DNA from: Lingula anatina
Lineage: Eukaryota; Brachiopoda; Lingulata; Lingulida; Lingulidae
Assembly (NCBI RefSeq): GCF_001039355.2
Contig: NW_019775425.1
Location: 254,384-292,809 of the forward strand
Reading direction: 5' to 3'
DNA: 38,426 bases
Shown: positions 1 through 10,400 of the stretch, one piece after another
Layout: every line of letters starts with the position of its first letter
Position numbering within the stretch: the first letter of the stretch is position 1
Translations under genes and position numbers: made by a program
The notes under the pieces: generated by a model
What the model was told of the DNA's origin: nothing
What the model saw: only the letters and a program-made list of their open reading frames with translations
The model's database searches: none

Positions 1-38
<38 letters not shown>
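1..38. repeat. (AC)n microsatellite
   Basis: An uninterrupted AC dinucleotide repeat opens the window and probably extends beyond it. Confidence 0.97.
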
Positions 39-41
<3 letters not shown>

Positions 42-1175
42 TCCTTACATACAACTTCCCCACTTCGCTTGCGTTAAGTCGTTGTGTTATGGCTTTAAGA
101 ACCTCTGGCGATTTTCGCCAATGGATAGATGTAATTAAGCAATGTAAATAAGGTATGGTTGTCACTGCGGTTGAAATCGGTTTCAATTGAAATATGGAGT
201 TCCCAACAACACCGCGACAAGCGACCCGAAGGGTGGTGCTATCTTGTGAAAAGTAGATTCAAGCTACTGAAAGAAAATTGACAACATTTCGCCAAAAATT
301 GATATGAGGTAATGTGCCAAAGGGCGAATTTTTGACACTACGTTATATAATTATCATTTTGCAGAAACCATGGGTAAATATGCCGACACCCTCAATGTTT
401 CATCGCTGTACGCCAATTAAAATTTGCAACGCCATTTTATCTCAGTAAACAAATACACGGATGCAGAGAAAACGAAAAATAGAAATAATTTAATCAGCAA
501 TGTATAATTCCTATTTATTATCATATTTCAACCATTCAAATTATATAAAAATATTGTAACAGATCGTATGTCCAAGAATCTTAAATAAAGATAGTTTTAG
601 TAATTTAACAGTCTTCAAGTACTTGCTATCCTCACCACAAGGATGAAAGTGCAAAAAGTACACAGTGCGCACGACCGACCTACCGATTTAATTACCTTGG
701 ATGTGGTAAACGTCTGGGGATCATAAGACAAAAGGAAAACCACACAACGGTTGCAAAACAGTTGCAAAGCAGTCGGAGACATGTTAGCAACCAGAAATTT
801 ATGCATTATTTGTTTTGATATGTATTTTTATGCTATAACATTATGTAATTTTAATTAATTTAACATTATTTAATGCTAACTAACACTATTCTTTACTAGA
901 GGGACCTTTTAATAAAGCGTCTGCTATCGGCCAATGTCGAACAGCATATTTTTGTTTGTCCATTATTACTTATCCTTTAGCCTGGGTTAATGAGGAGACA
1001 TGAACAGGTTTTTCGGTCGTCAGGAGGCTATCGGCGCTGCACCGAAAACCGGAGCGACCGGCGTTCTTTGGTAACCACATTGCAGGGTTTTGGACACTTG
1101 CAAGTTACAAATAGCTTTTTTTTTTTGTTCAGTGTGACCGTAAACGCAAAGGTCTTGAGACCTCGAAGAGATAAG
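39..1175. other. AT-rich stretch with no recognisable gene
   Basis: Only short ORFs without family resemblance or splice-supported structure are seen. A poly-T tract lies near 1116. I see no RNA gene and no clear transposon boundary here. Confidence 0.6.
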
Positions 1176-1399
1176 TAGGGGAGACCGGGGCTAGTTGGAC
1201 CCCGGGAAAAGTTGGCCCCCCATCAAGTCTCTTTAATAAAGTTACTTTAAGATACTAAATTATATCATTTGGACTCACTGCCGACGATTTCTTAGCACTA
1301 TTGGATACGGCCACTTTACAAAATGATGTGATCAATTCTTTAACCCTATAGTTACTTTGTCATAAATTGATGGGGTTCAACTAGCCCCGGGTTCCCCTA
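1176..1399. mobile_element. MITE-like element with GGGG-rich inverted ends
   Basis: The left end (from 1178, GGGGAGACCGGGGCTAGTTG) and the right end (to 1397, CTAGCCCCGGGTTCCCC) are imperfect inverted repeats, and both are bounded by TA. A second inverted block, CCCCATCAA at about 1218 and TTGATGGGG at about 1367, lies inside them. The interior is short and non-coding, which fits a non-autonomous DNA transposon. The TA could be a target duplication, but the superfamily is not assigned. Confidence 0.65.
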
Positions 1400-1725
1400 T
1401 TCAAACAAGAAAATATTCAGGGGTATTATAATATTTATTCAAATATATGTTTTTTATCACACCACTGGTTTTATACTATTGTCAATATATCGCTATAGAT
1501 ATATTTGTTTTAATTATTGTAGATTTGGCAAAGATGGTACTACATAACAAATCAACGTTATATATGATATTTATGTTGAAAATTCATATATGATGAAGAC
1601 ATATATGTCAGTAATCAAAACAGAATCTTACTTTTAATTTCAAAAGATAAGATCAGTTGAAGCTGCCATGAAACGGATCCAATCGTTGTATAGCAGCCCC
1701 GTAGCCCGGAAGGGGGGGGGGGAGG

Positions 1726-2080
1726 GGGTACGAAAGAACCACCCTTTTTGTCAAGAAAAGGTCCATTCTGTGTAGTATTTGATCTAGGTACACAAAGGTT
1801 TCAATGAGACCATTCCCACAGATATTTAGATCGATCTATCCCCCTGGGGAGTCTCACTAGATTGCTGTCAGCTTAACCGGCTTAAATGTCTGTCCCCCTA
1901 CTGAAAGCTGTAAGGGGGTAATTAACTTTTGTGCGCGCTCGGCCCCCGGAAGCTGACAGCAATTTAGCGTGAACCCCCAGGGAGTTAGGTCGATCCAGAT
2001 GGATCGATATTAATCTGTGGGAACCCAGTCAATATAAAAGGGTCCACTTTTTCGGAAAAAAGAACCCCCTTTCGAAATTG
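1726..2080. repeat. Long imperfect foldback (inverted repeat)
   Basis: The two halves are inverted copies. The left arm contains CCACAGATATTTAGATCGAT and, near 1862, TTGCTGTCAGCTT. The right arm contains AAGCTGACAGCAA (1950 on) and ATCGATATTAATCTGTGG. The outer parts also pair: AAAGGTCCATT on the left with a GGGTCCACTTTTT block on the right. The spacer is GC-rich (GTGCGCGCTCGGCCCCC). It is probably a decayed foldback DNA transposon. The ends are approximate and no ORF is inside. Confidence 0.6.
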
Positions 2081-2599
2081 CTGGCTTCGGGCCTGTATAT
2101 TAATGTTTGAGATACACCTTCTGTTGTTTTTTCCCTTCCTAGACGCAGTGAACGAAGTTGACACATTTACCACATCCTTTAATGTTCTCATATCCTGCCA
2201 ACTTCCAGGGATGAGTTCATAATGGTTTTTTGTTTCACTTTCTAATGCTCAGTTTTGAAGGCCATGGTATCGATTAGAATATGCAAACAAACAGCCCTCA
2301 AAATGATAAATTAGCGGTATATGAGTGCGGCAAAAGCCTTGTCAGGAGGCTACTGAATCTGTAAGCAAAAAACCAAAGCCATTTTAAAGAACTAGCTTTC
2401 AGTGACAAGACCTACAGTGGAAAAACCTCTCTCTTCTTCGGATAGATTGCGACGTTTGAAAGGATTCATTATCCATGCAGGTAGGGAGGAGAAATGCATC
2501 GTCGCCAATAATTATAAGGAAAAAAGTGGCATCAGCTTGTCATCTCCTGATAGAGGTTGAGGAGCTGGTATACGAACAGTGCCATCCTCTATTATCCTA

Positions 2600-2731
2600 A
2601 AGCCTAGATTACATTTACACGGGCGCCGTGCGATGAAATTGTCCGTACGATTTTTTTTTATATCATAAGGAACTACAGGCTACGCCTAGTATGTCTACAT
2701 TACATGGCCTTAAATTCGTACGATTTAACAC
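2600..2731. repeat. Two transposon-end-like direct repeats upstream of the 312-codon ORF
   Basis: Two related motifs sit in tandem: a TTACATTTACACGG block followed by GTCCGTACGATTT (about 2608-2650), and CTACATTACATGGCC followed by TTCGTACGATTTAA (about 2694-2728). Repeated short ends like these are common at DNA transposon termini. A matching inverted end was not found, so this is tentative. Confidence 0.3.
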
Positions 2732-3670
2732 ATGGCGGAGATGGTGGCAAAATGGAAGAAGAAAAGAATTAGACATATGTGTGCTATCTTCGTCCAGAGC
2801 CAGAAAATCCAAAAGTCGTCTAGCATAAACTATCTTCTTCAGAGCTTTTCCATAGTCTGGAAAGAAATGGAGAATCTTCAACTACTAGCCAGAACTGTCC
2901 GACTCCATAGTGAAATCGAGAAATCTGCGGTGTGCTCAGGCCAAAAGGAAACTGTCCCTTTGCTTCTGAACGGTAATGTATTTATAAATAGGGCCAAAGA
3001 CGTACTGGCGACTCTGGCTGAACTGGAATCTTGCGAGAAAGATGCTGGGCCCTTGCACCTTCACGCCGAGGAACACATCCGCCGAGCCCAACTGCGAGCT
3101 CTCTACCAACGCATTCATCAAGTTTTTGTCAATTTGTGCCTTTCGCTGGATATTGACGAAAATACCTTCGAGGAGAACGCCCTTGGCAACACACAGGGGT
3201 TAACTCTGTCAAATGAAGAGATACAAAAGATCATGACCACTCCGGCACAAATACTGTTTTCCCTCAATCGGGACGCACTTCATGGCGACCTTCCCGCAAC
3301 TACCCCACAAAATGAGCTTCCCATATGCTCGTCCATTTTGTTTGGCAACCGACCGCGGAGAGCGGCCCCCGTAGCCTCCTGCACCAGCGGGACTGAGCAA
3401 AGAACGGCTCCCCTCGCAAACGGTCCTGGCCATGTTATACTGCAGCCTGCGGTCTCAGCGCGCCCTTTTAAAGATACAGAGGGCATTACACACGTGGAAG
3501 ATCAAATTTCTGCTCTGCGTCAACTTTACATCGAGGTTGCAAGGTGCATAGAAGAGAAGAGTCCAGTGTTGGACAAGGTTGAGAACAACGTGCCCGAGAG
3601 CGCGCCGTTTAAAAAAGCCAAACGGTACACGCGCAAGATAGCAAAGATATGGGCCAATATTTGCCGTTAG
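2732..3670 (+). CDS. Unrecognised 312-residue protein, single exon
   Basis: An open frame of 312 codons starts at ATGGCGGAGATGG, a good Kozak-like context, and ends at TAG 3668-3670. I do not recognise the family. The N-terminus is very basic (MAEMVAKWKKKRIRHM). Residues about 30-165 look mostly helical, with leucine/isoleucine spacing. Residues about 200-235 are rich in Pro, Ala and Arg. The C-terminus is basic (KKAKRYTRKIAKIW). There are few cysteines and no zinc knuckle, protease or other catalytic motif. The frame is clearly more GC-rich than the flanks, which argues for past or present coding. It lies between transposon-like ends and a broken gypsy element about 300 bp downstream. It could be a host gene, a retrocopy or a transposon-encoded accessory protein. 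Confidence 0.5.
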   Translation: MAEMVAKWKKKRIRHMCAIFVQSQKIQKSSSINYLLQSFSIVWKEMENLQLLARTVRLHSEIEKSAVCSGQKETVPLLLNGNVFINRAKDVLATLAELESCEKDAGPLHLHAEEHIRRAQLRALYQRIHQVFVNLCLSLDIDENTFEENALGNTQGLTLSNEEIQKIMTTPAQILFSLNRDALHGDLPATTPQNELPICSSILFGNRPRRAAPVASCTSGTEQRTAPLANGPGHVILQPAVSARPFKDTEGITHVEDQISALRQLYIEVARCIEEKSPVLDKVENNVPESAPFKKAKRYTRKIAKIWANICR

Positions 3671-3984
3671 AAGAGCGTTTTGCACAGCTAAGTAATTCGC
3701 GTGGCACGTTTACATTCGCACTGACTATATTAGAACTGGAAACTATGAAAATGCATGTATAAATGTAGCAATAGATACTTATGAAGTGCCAGCATCTGAT
3801 GCGATTCCGTTCCAAACATCTGGTGGCAGATTATTCACGAAGTTAAAGCGATGCGTCGCCAGCTAGCTAACGCAGGACCAATTATGGAGTCGCCAATGGG
3901 TTGAACTGCCAGTCTAAGAATATGTTGATTACGTAGGCTATCCTGATATTTGGTCTATTTTACACACAGTATACTCAAAAATGT
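3671..3984. other. Spacer between the orphan ORF and the gypsy fragment
   Basis: No supported coding or repeat feature. The 5' part of a gypsy pol (protease and most of the RT) would be expected here and is not recognisable, so the retroelement is truncated on its 5' side. Confidence 0.5.
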
Positions 3985-4780
3985 ATGACGTTTGAAGAAC
4001 ATGTAGAGAGATTAGACGAGGTTTTTACCCGCCTGAGTGCAGCAGGCATGAAACTTAAACCACAGAAATGCAAATTATTTCAGTTTAAAGTGGAATTCTT
4101 GGGACATGTGGTGACGAGTGATGGTGTGCGACCCGATCCAAAAAAAGTGCGAGGTTGTAAAAGACTGGCCGACACCTATGAATGTTACTGATGTCAGGAG
4201 ATTTCTAGGACTGTGTTCCTATTACCGCCGTTTTATTCCACGATTTTCAATGAGAGCAGGGCCAATGAATCGACTGTTGGAGGCCGGACAGGCGTTTCAG
4301 TGGACCGATGAATGTCAGAAATCGTTTGACGACATGAAATCTTCTCTTACAGGTGAAGAAATAATGGCGTTTCCAAGTGATGACGGACTTTTTATTTTAG
4401 ACACCGCCGCTTCGCATGTTTCTATCAGAGCTGCACTTTCGCAAATTCAGTGGTACGAAAAAGCGCAGAAAGAAGTGGAGAGGCCTGTTGCTTTTGCGAG
4501 CAAGTCGTTGACAAGAGGACACCGTCGCTATTGTGTCACGAGAAGAGAACTTTTAGCGATTGTAACGTTTGTTCAGCATTTTAAGCATTATCTCCTCGGA
4601 AGAAAATTCTTGATTCGGACTGACCACAGTGCATTGTATTGGCTTATGTCATTTGAGGAGCCTAACGATCAAATTGCCAGATGACTAGAATTATTGGCCC
4701 CCTTTGATTTTGTAATCCAACACAGGAAAGGTAAAAATCACAGTAACTGCGACACGTTGTCGAGAATACCGTGTGAGCCG
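3985..4780 (+). pseudogene. Ty3/gypsy pol fragment: C-terminal RT and RNase H, broken
   Basis: The first frame (3985-4150) shows the end of a gypsy reverse transcriptase: TFEEHVERLDEVFTRL, then KLKPQKCKLF and a VEFLGHVV motif. A one-base shift near 4140-4150 moves the reading to the next frame (to 4684), which carries the connection region (VRRFLGLCSYYRRFIP) and RNase H with FILDTAASH, RRELLAIV and RTDHSALYWL. An in-frame TGA at 4682-4684 interrupts the end of RNase H, where the family usually has tryptophan. Recognisable sequence continues past it (QHRKGKNH, then SNCDTLSRIP). The upstream RT, protease and gag are absent. This is a dead retrotransposon copy. Confidence 0.9.
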
Positions 4781-4817
4781 AATGAATGCACCTGTTATGA
4801 CGGACAGACAGTTTTAA

Positions 4818-5243
4818 GTGAACTGCCGTGTAAAGTGGTCCGAGTTTTTCCAGGTGGATGACGTGGTGCCTATGACTGCAAAAGCCGTCGCAAGAGTTAG
4901 AGAAAACGTACCATCAGAGAGGGAAATTATTCACATCAAAGACAGACTTAGCGACACAGTTGCTCACTTAACGGCAAAGTTAATGAGCCCGTTTCTAGGA
5001 TTTCTGTTTGTGCTGTTGATTATTTCTCAACTGTTAAGTGCGTGTTTATTGAAAGTAGATGTTGCCGTGAAATCGTGCAGAGACTCACTTGCGAGATTCA
5101 AGTCAGTGGGAGCGCGGGAAAAGCTAAAGCGTCTCAGGATCAGTGACAGTAATCGTCAACGTGAATTGCTGGGCGCGACAACGGAGCGTATGCACGTGGG
5201 TGATCTCGCAGCGAATTCTGAAGACCAGAAAACTGCAGACTAG
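4818..5243 (+). pseudogene. Gypsy linker region between RNase H and integrase, with a hydrophobic segment
   Basis: A 141-codon open frame lies between the RNase H part and the integrase zinc finger of the same broken element. It includes a strongly hydrophobic stretch (PFLGFLFVLLIISQLLSACL) that looks like a membrane helix, followed by a basic tail. Gypsy polyproteins have a variable linker here, but a membrane-like helix is unusual. It may be a frame artefact or an insertion into the element. No independent family match is recognised. Confidence 0.45.
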
Positions 5244-5286
5244 GGCGGATCCCAAGAAGGTGAGGCAACAACCGACTGTGAGCCTC

Positions 5287-5800
5287 ATGTAGAATGGGAA
5301 GGAGGTTATAGCACAGCAGAGATTGCAAAGTTACAGCAGGAGGATCCTGATCTCGAGACTGTAATAACTTGGATGAAAAGCTCCAACGTTAGACCCCCCA
5401 GGGACCAGGTGGCTGTCGAGAGCCTTGCTGTGAGAAGAATGTGGTTGCTATGGGACTAGTTGTTGCTTACGCACGGTGTGTTGGTTAAGAGATGGGAGTT
5501 TGCAGATAGAACTGGGTTTAATTTCCAGCTTCTTGTGCCAAAAAGTCTCCAGTCCTTAGTCCTAGAAGCTACACATAATTCTGTAATGTCAGCGCACCTC
5601 GGCGTAAACAAGACAACCTGCAAAATAAAACAGAAATTTTACTGGTACACATTGAAAGAAACTGTGAGAGAATGGATAAGGAAGTGTTCGGTGTGCGCTG
5701 CACGAAAACGACCACTTAGGACTCCAAGAGCACCCCTAGGGCGTTATATCGTGGGCGGCCCAGGTGAGAGGGTTTCCACGCTGGATGTGGCTGGAAATGT
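5287..5800 (+). pseudogene. Gypsy integrase N-terminal HHCC domain, truncated before the catalytic core
   Basis: The frame contains an upstream helical part (STAEIAKLQQEDPDLETVI), an in-frame TAG at 5457-5459, then LLLTHGVLVKRWEF and the zinc-binding HHCC region: EATHNSVMSAHLG for the histidines and CSVCAARK for the cysteines. The usual KIKQKFYW and VREWIRKC spacing is present. Reading reaches GERVSTLDV, where the catalytic DDE core should start. Instead, non-integrase sequence and the minisatellite begin. The core is deleted, so the element cannot integrate itself. Confidence 0.88.
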
Positions 5801-5824
5801 ACACTCTCAGTCACATAGTACAAG

Positions 5825-6102
5825 GCTAGAAATGGCCAGCTACAGGTGGCTGGAAATGGCCAGCTTCAGGTGGCTGGAAATGACCAGTTACAGGTGGCTA
5901 GAAATGACCAGTTACAGGTGGCTGGAAATGACCAGCTACATGCGGCTGGAAATGACCAGTTACAGGTGGCTGGAAATGACCAGCTACAAGTGGCTGGAAA
6001 TGACCAGCTACAAGTGGCTGGAAATGACCAGTTACAGGTGGCTGGAATTGGCCAGTTACAGGTGGCTGGAAATGACCAGCTACAGGTGGCTGGAAATGAC
6101 CG
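5825..6102 (+). repeat. 24-bp minisatellite, about 11.6 copies
   Basis: The unit is close to GCTGGAAATGACCAGTTACA followed by GGTG, 24 bp long. Eleven full units (5825-6088) and a partial one are visible, with a few substitutions such as C/T in AGCTACA/AGTTACA. Because the period is a multiple of three, every stop-free frame stays open across the array, giving artificial repeated peptides (WLEMTSYR on plus). The array ends at a run of nine G. It lies upstream of the TATA box in what is probably the U3 of the gypsy 3' LTR. Confidence 0.95.
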
Positions 6103-6173
6103 CGGGGGGGGGGTCAAACAGTGCATGGCTGAAAATAGCCAACTGGAGATGGACAGAGAGTGACCGTAGAGGT

Positions 6174-6399
6174 GTATAAATACCGGTAGGGGCGCACTCT
6201 CAGACTATGGAGAGAGTAGCAGTATTAGTATAAAAGCAGCGTTAGATCACTATTAGCAGAGCACTGACGTTTTCAGACTTAGATTTAGAGCACCTACTTA
6301 CTAGTCATTGACTGTTACTTAGTTTCAATAAACAGAAAGTGAATTTGCAAGAAAAAGCAACGTCGTCTGCCTTGGTTTCTTCGGGTGAAAAACGTAACA
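6174..6399 (+). mobile_element. 3' LTR remnant (promoter, R and U5 region) of the gypsy element
   Basis: A TATAAATA box at about 6175, a transcribed-looking leader, an AATAAA signal at 6327-6332, and an end ...AACGTAACA at 6399 fit the promoter, R and U5 of an LTR. The preceding minisatellite would be in U3. No 5' LTR and no matching TG... start were found, so the 5' boundary is uncertain. Confidence 0.6.
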
Positions 6400-7080
6400 A
6401 TAATACTTAGTGACCTTCAATAGTAGTTCAAGGTTGCCTACATATATACAGCAGATTTAACTTTGCAAGGTAACAATGACTGTGAACTTGTATCAATAAA
6501 AGTCATTAAACGTGTGACTTTTCCATCTGTTGATGACATTGAGAGGGTTCATGGTAGTCTACAGAATTAAAACCGTTGGCTGAGCTACATCACTGTTGGT
6601 CCAACTTAAAATAACAATAATCATTACCAGAGTTTCGCCTTTAGTGATGGTCAACAGATGTCTAGCCATTGACCCACTAGTGATGTGTTATGGGGGGGGG
6701 GGGTAACGTGAATATCAAGATTCCCTCTTGGACAGCAGGATTGGAACATTTTGTGATGCAAGCAGAAAATGTGTCTGTTGCAATCAACTACTTATGAATT
6801 CAAAATGCCAAGTCAAGCTGACACCAAAGAGAATATTTATAATTTTTTTGTGATGGCTTCCAAATCTATAGTACTGTTTCTTATAATGAAATGTTTTGGA
6901 ATATTCCCATGCCAACTGAAATATTTCCGAGGAGTCAATTAATTGATTACATATGCCAAAAGTTCAACAAAGCAGATTTAGACACAACTTGTTCCATTGC
7001 CAGAAGTTTTCTAGGTGTCAGTTGGCTGAGCAAATGCAAGCACACTGGTTGACAATGAAAGGAGTGACTGGACACAATTG
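6400..7080. other. Gene-free stretch between the gypsy remnant and the 3' end of GTF2H2
   Basis: No family-level coding signal. A poly-G tract of eleven bases lies near 6692. Short ORFs here do not resemble known proteins. Confidence 0.5.
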
Positions 7081-7086
7081 TTTATT
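7081..7086 (-). terminator. Candidate polyadenylation signal of GTF2H2
   Basis: TTTATT on plus reads AATAAA on minus, about 320 bp past the GTF2H2 stop codon (7408-7410). It would give a short 3' UTR consisting largely of the tandem repeat. No transcript evidence is available. Confidence 0.4.
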
Positions 7087-7148
7087 TGCTGACCAGTCCA
7101 GAGATCAGTGTCAGAGATATGTCCTTTGTACAACCAACGTGAGCAGTT

Positions 7149-7452
7149 AACCTTGTCAGAACTTCCTCTGAGATTGCTCTTGTACAAAGAGGTCAACAAT
7201 CAAGTTTCTCAGACCAATTTTGGTCATTCCCCTGTTAACTCTGCCTGAGCTTCCCTTAAGATTGCTCAAACTTATACAAAGAAAGAGGTCAACAATCAAG
7301 TGTCTCAGACCAATTTTGGTCAGTTCTCTGTTTACCCTGCCAAAACTGCCTGCAGGATTGCTCTTATACAAAAAGGTCAACAATCAAGTGTCGAAGACCA
7401 ATTTTGGTCATTTCCCTGTTAACCCGGCCAGAAGTGTCCCTGAGATTTGGCG
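7149..7452 (-). repeat. About 90-bp tandem repeat in the GTF2H2 3' UTR, extending into the coding end
   Basis: Three units and a partial fourth share the blocks GGTCAACAATCAAG, GACCAATTTTGGTCA and a GTTAACYCTGCC boundary. The GGTCAACAATCAAG blocks begin at about 7191, 7288 and 7375, so the period is 87-97 bp. Reading on minus, the last codons and stop of GTF2H2 fall in units 3 and 4. Confidence 0.85.
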
Positions 7453-10400
7453 TTCCTGTGTGTGACGGGACCCAGAGCACCCAGGGCAAGAATGGAGAGC
7501 TTCATGGATAAAGACATCGCAGTCAATGCAGAACCCTCTCTGGCACCGTCCACAGACATACACCTGCAAATACAAGATGAAGTAATTTATCATTAGAATT
7601 TTTTTACATTTTATTTTTCATATTAAACAATTCCAACACCTAATAAACAAACATGCATGAATGCATTGCTGAACAATGCACCCAAAGCACTCAAATTTAT
7701 CCCTGCACCTTGTTTAATGTGTGGATATTTTACAAGCAGTTTTTTTTCTCTTTTAAATAAATTTGCTACTATTAGACAAAACACTTACATTTTGCATAAT
7801 ATTTATACACCTATCTAATATCATTTTTTAATTGTTGAATGTTGAATTTTTATATACTGGAGGGTATGTGGTATAACAATTACCACAAAAATTTTAGGTG
7901 GGGGGGGGGGGGGGAGGGGGGTGGTGGTGGTGTAGGGAGTCAAAAATATAATAAGCAATTATTACACAAAATGTATACATCACATCTTGACCTGATTCAA
8001 ATGACTCATGAATGCAGCTTTTTATTATTATTCGTTTTTCATGAAACAGTGTTATTACAGTTTTTGCTTCATGATATTTTCTGTGATTTGAGAATTGAGG
8101 ATTTTATTTCCCATGAACTGTGAACATTACCCCCTCCCAATAAGACCCTCTTAAAACTTAACTGAACCATTTGGGCTGGGAATGCATTGCCTTCAAGGTG
8201 TAGGGGATATGCGTTTTTTCTTCTATTACACTTGTTGAAAGGTTAACAGACGTAAATATACAGCTATTGGCAGACAAACTGAGAGCATCTAAATGATTAC
8301 AAAATACATGTATGCAGTTTTCGAATCAAATTTTGGATGAGAAGTATTTGTAGGAAATGTAGAATCAGATGTAACTCTTCACAGTCTCTGCAATTGCCTT
8401 TTTTACAGCAGGTCTATGCTCTTCAGGTGTTCTTTGTTTCTTTTTTTAAAAACAATTTTCACCTACAAATATAATTAACCTTCAACAAATCTCTACTCAC
8501 GGGATGTTCTGTGAATTCTGTCTGGCAGGAAAAACAGTGACTGAAAACCAGAACAAAATTTTCAATTAGTTACAGTTTGATTTAAAAATACAAAATGCTG
8601 TTTATATAAAAGGGCCAACAAGCTGTATTTATACTAATTCTTGTAATTTCAAGAAAATCATGACATTCAATTCATATTATTATGACTGACAACCAGATGG
8701 CAAACTACAATAAATAAACCCATCAGTTTATTTAGAAATCTGTCTCACACTAAGCCCTAAGTTTCTGGGCTTACCTTTGACTGAGGAAGGTTGGCTTATT
8801 TAATACATACGGTAATTCTCCAATCTATACGAACGATTTAAATTAATTATTTTTGGAAAATAATCATTTTGTTCGTAAGGCTTGAAATTCAGTCTGCTAA
8901 AAATTGCCACGCGTTCGTATCCATTGAAATACGGATGGAATACGGCTGTACCTGAAGTTATCTCCACTTACCTACATTGCTAAGTGTAAGCATAACTTTC
9001 AGATTAAATCACTGTGATTAGCTAAAAGCACAAACAAATTATTCTTGCGATATTGCAATGAATTAAAACAAACTAAACAAAAGTCGGGAATTCAAGTTAA
9101 AAAACAATTTCTTCATACTAAAGAGGTACATTTCTCCCAAGACAAGACAACATCGTTTTTCCCTGTTATGTTTTACCAAGACAGGACAACATCGTTTTTC
9201 CCAAACTTCTGTCAAAAACAGACAAGAATATTTTCGTATCCAGTTGCATATTTTATTTATTGCGTGTTTACTTTTAATATGATTTCACATATAGAAAATT
9301 TGCAATATTAATAATGTCACAGCCCCATTAGGCCTACATAAATTTCTCCCGTCAAAACAAAATACTTGAAACTCCTCACAGTAGATATCACTGACTTTAA
9401 TAGATATTATACTTGATATAAAAAAATAACATCAGCTCAATTCAAGTCTATTTATGAAAGTCTTTTACAGCATATTAATTTGCATGCAATCAATGTAAAC
9501 TTAATTAGAAAAAATACAGAAAACTGCAGGCAAATTTGTATAAGGTCATACGGCACCTTTATTTTTCACAATCACTAATATCAGTAAGGTTTACCTAATA
9601 GTTGTTCGTGAGACAAGGTCTTTAACAAGGAAAAACAAACAAACAAACAAACAAAAAAAAAATTACATTAACTTTATCACAACTCAAATTAGAAAAATAA
9701 ATACAATACAAGACAGAACTCCTCTTTAAAAAATTAATTTCCTGATGACTACCAAAAACAAATGAAAAACTCGATCATTGACAATGGATTTCTCATACTC
9801 TTCTGTTGTGCGTGGGTTTCAAGTTTATAGATTTTACTAGAAACCAGTTATCGGTGAAACACTGATGGTGGATGTTGATGATCCAGTCGGCCGGCAGAAG
9901 TTAAGAAATGATAATAAACAGTGAGTAATTAATGCGTACTGATGCTGTCAATAATTTCTCAATAACAATAGGGTTTTAAAACTACTGGCCTGTAGCTGCC
10001 GGCGGGCAGGTTGAGTCCTCCTACCGTCTCATTCAACAACAGCACAAATACATGATAACAATCTTTCCTGTCAAGTGGCAGTTCCTTTGTTTGGAACGGT
10101 GGTCTGAAAACTCGCTTTGACGAATCATGGGGCGAGTTTCAATCGGACATACTTTCTTGCGTTCGGAAAATTTAAATTGTGCCCAAGGTGAGTTTAGCGA
10201 TCGTTCGTACAGAACGGAGACAAAAAATTCAGATTCAGAGAAAAAACGTTTCGTTCGTAATTATTGCGGCGTTCGTATAGATTGGAGAATTACCGTACTC
10301 ATAACTGATCATTTTTTGTAAAAATATTGTCCAAGTTAACAATGCAATAACTACTGATCCTGGCTTACAGTTCCATAATTCTGAAATGGCCTAATTACAG

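Noticed and set aside
5825-6102. CRISPR array
   Set aside because: The repeats are head-to-tail with no unique spacers, and the genome is eukaryotic.
5846-6163. 105-codon ORF and its antisense counterpart across the minisatellite
   Set aside because: The 24-bp unit keeps all stop-free frames open; the peptides are repeat products, not genes.
7839-8123. 94-codon ORF with glycine run
   Set aside because: It crosses a poly-G/GGT microsatellite in a GTF2H2 intron and has no homologous part.
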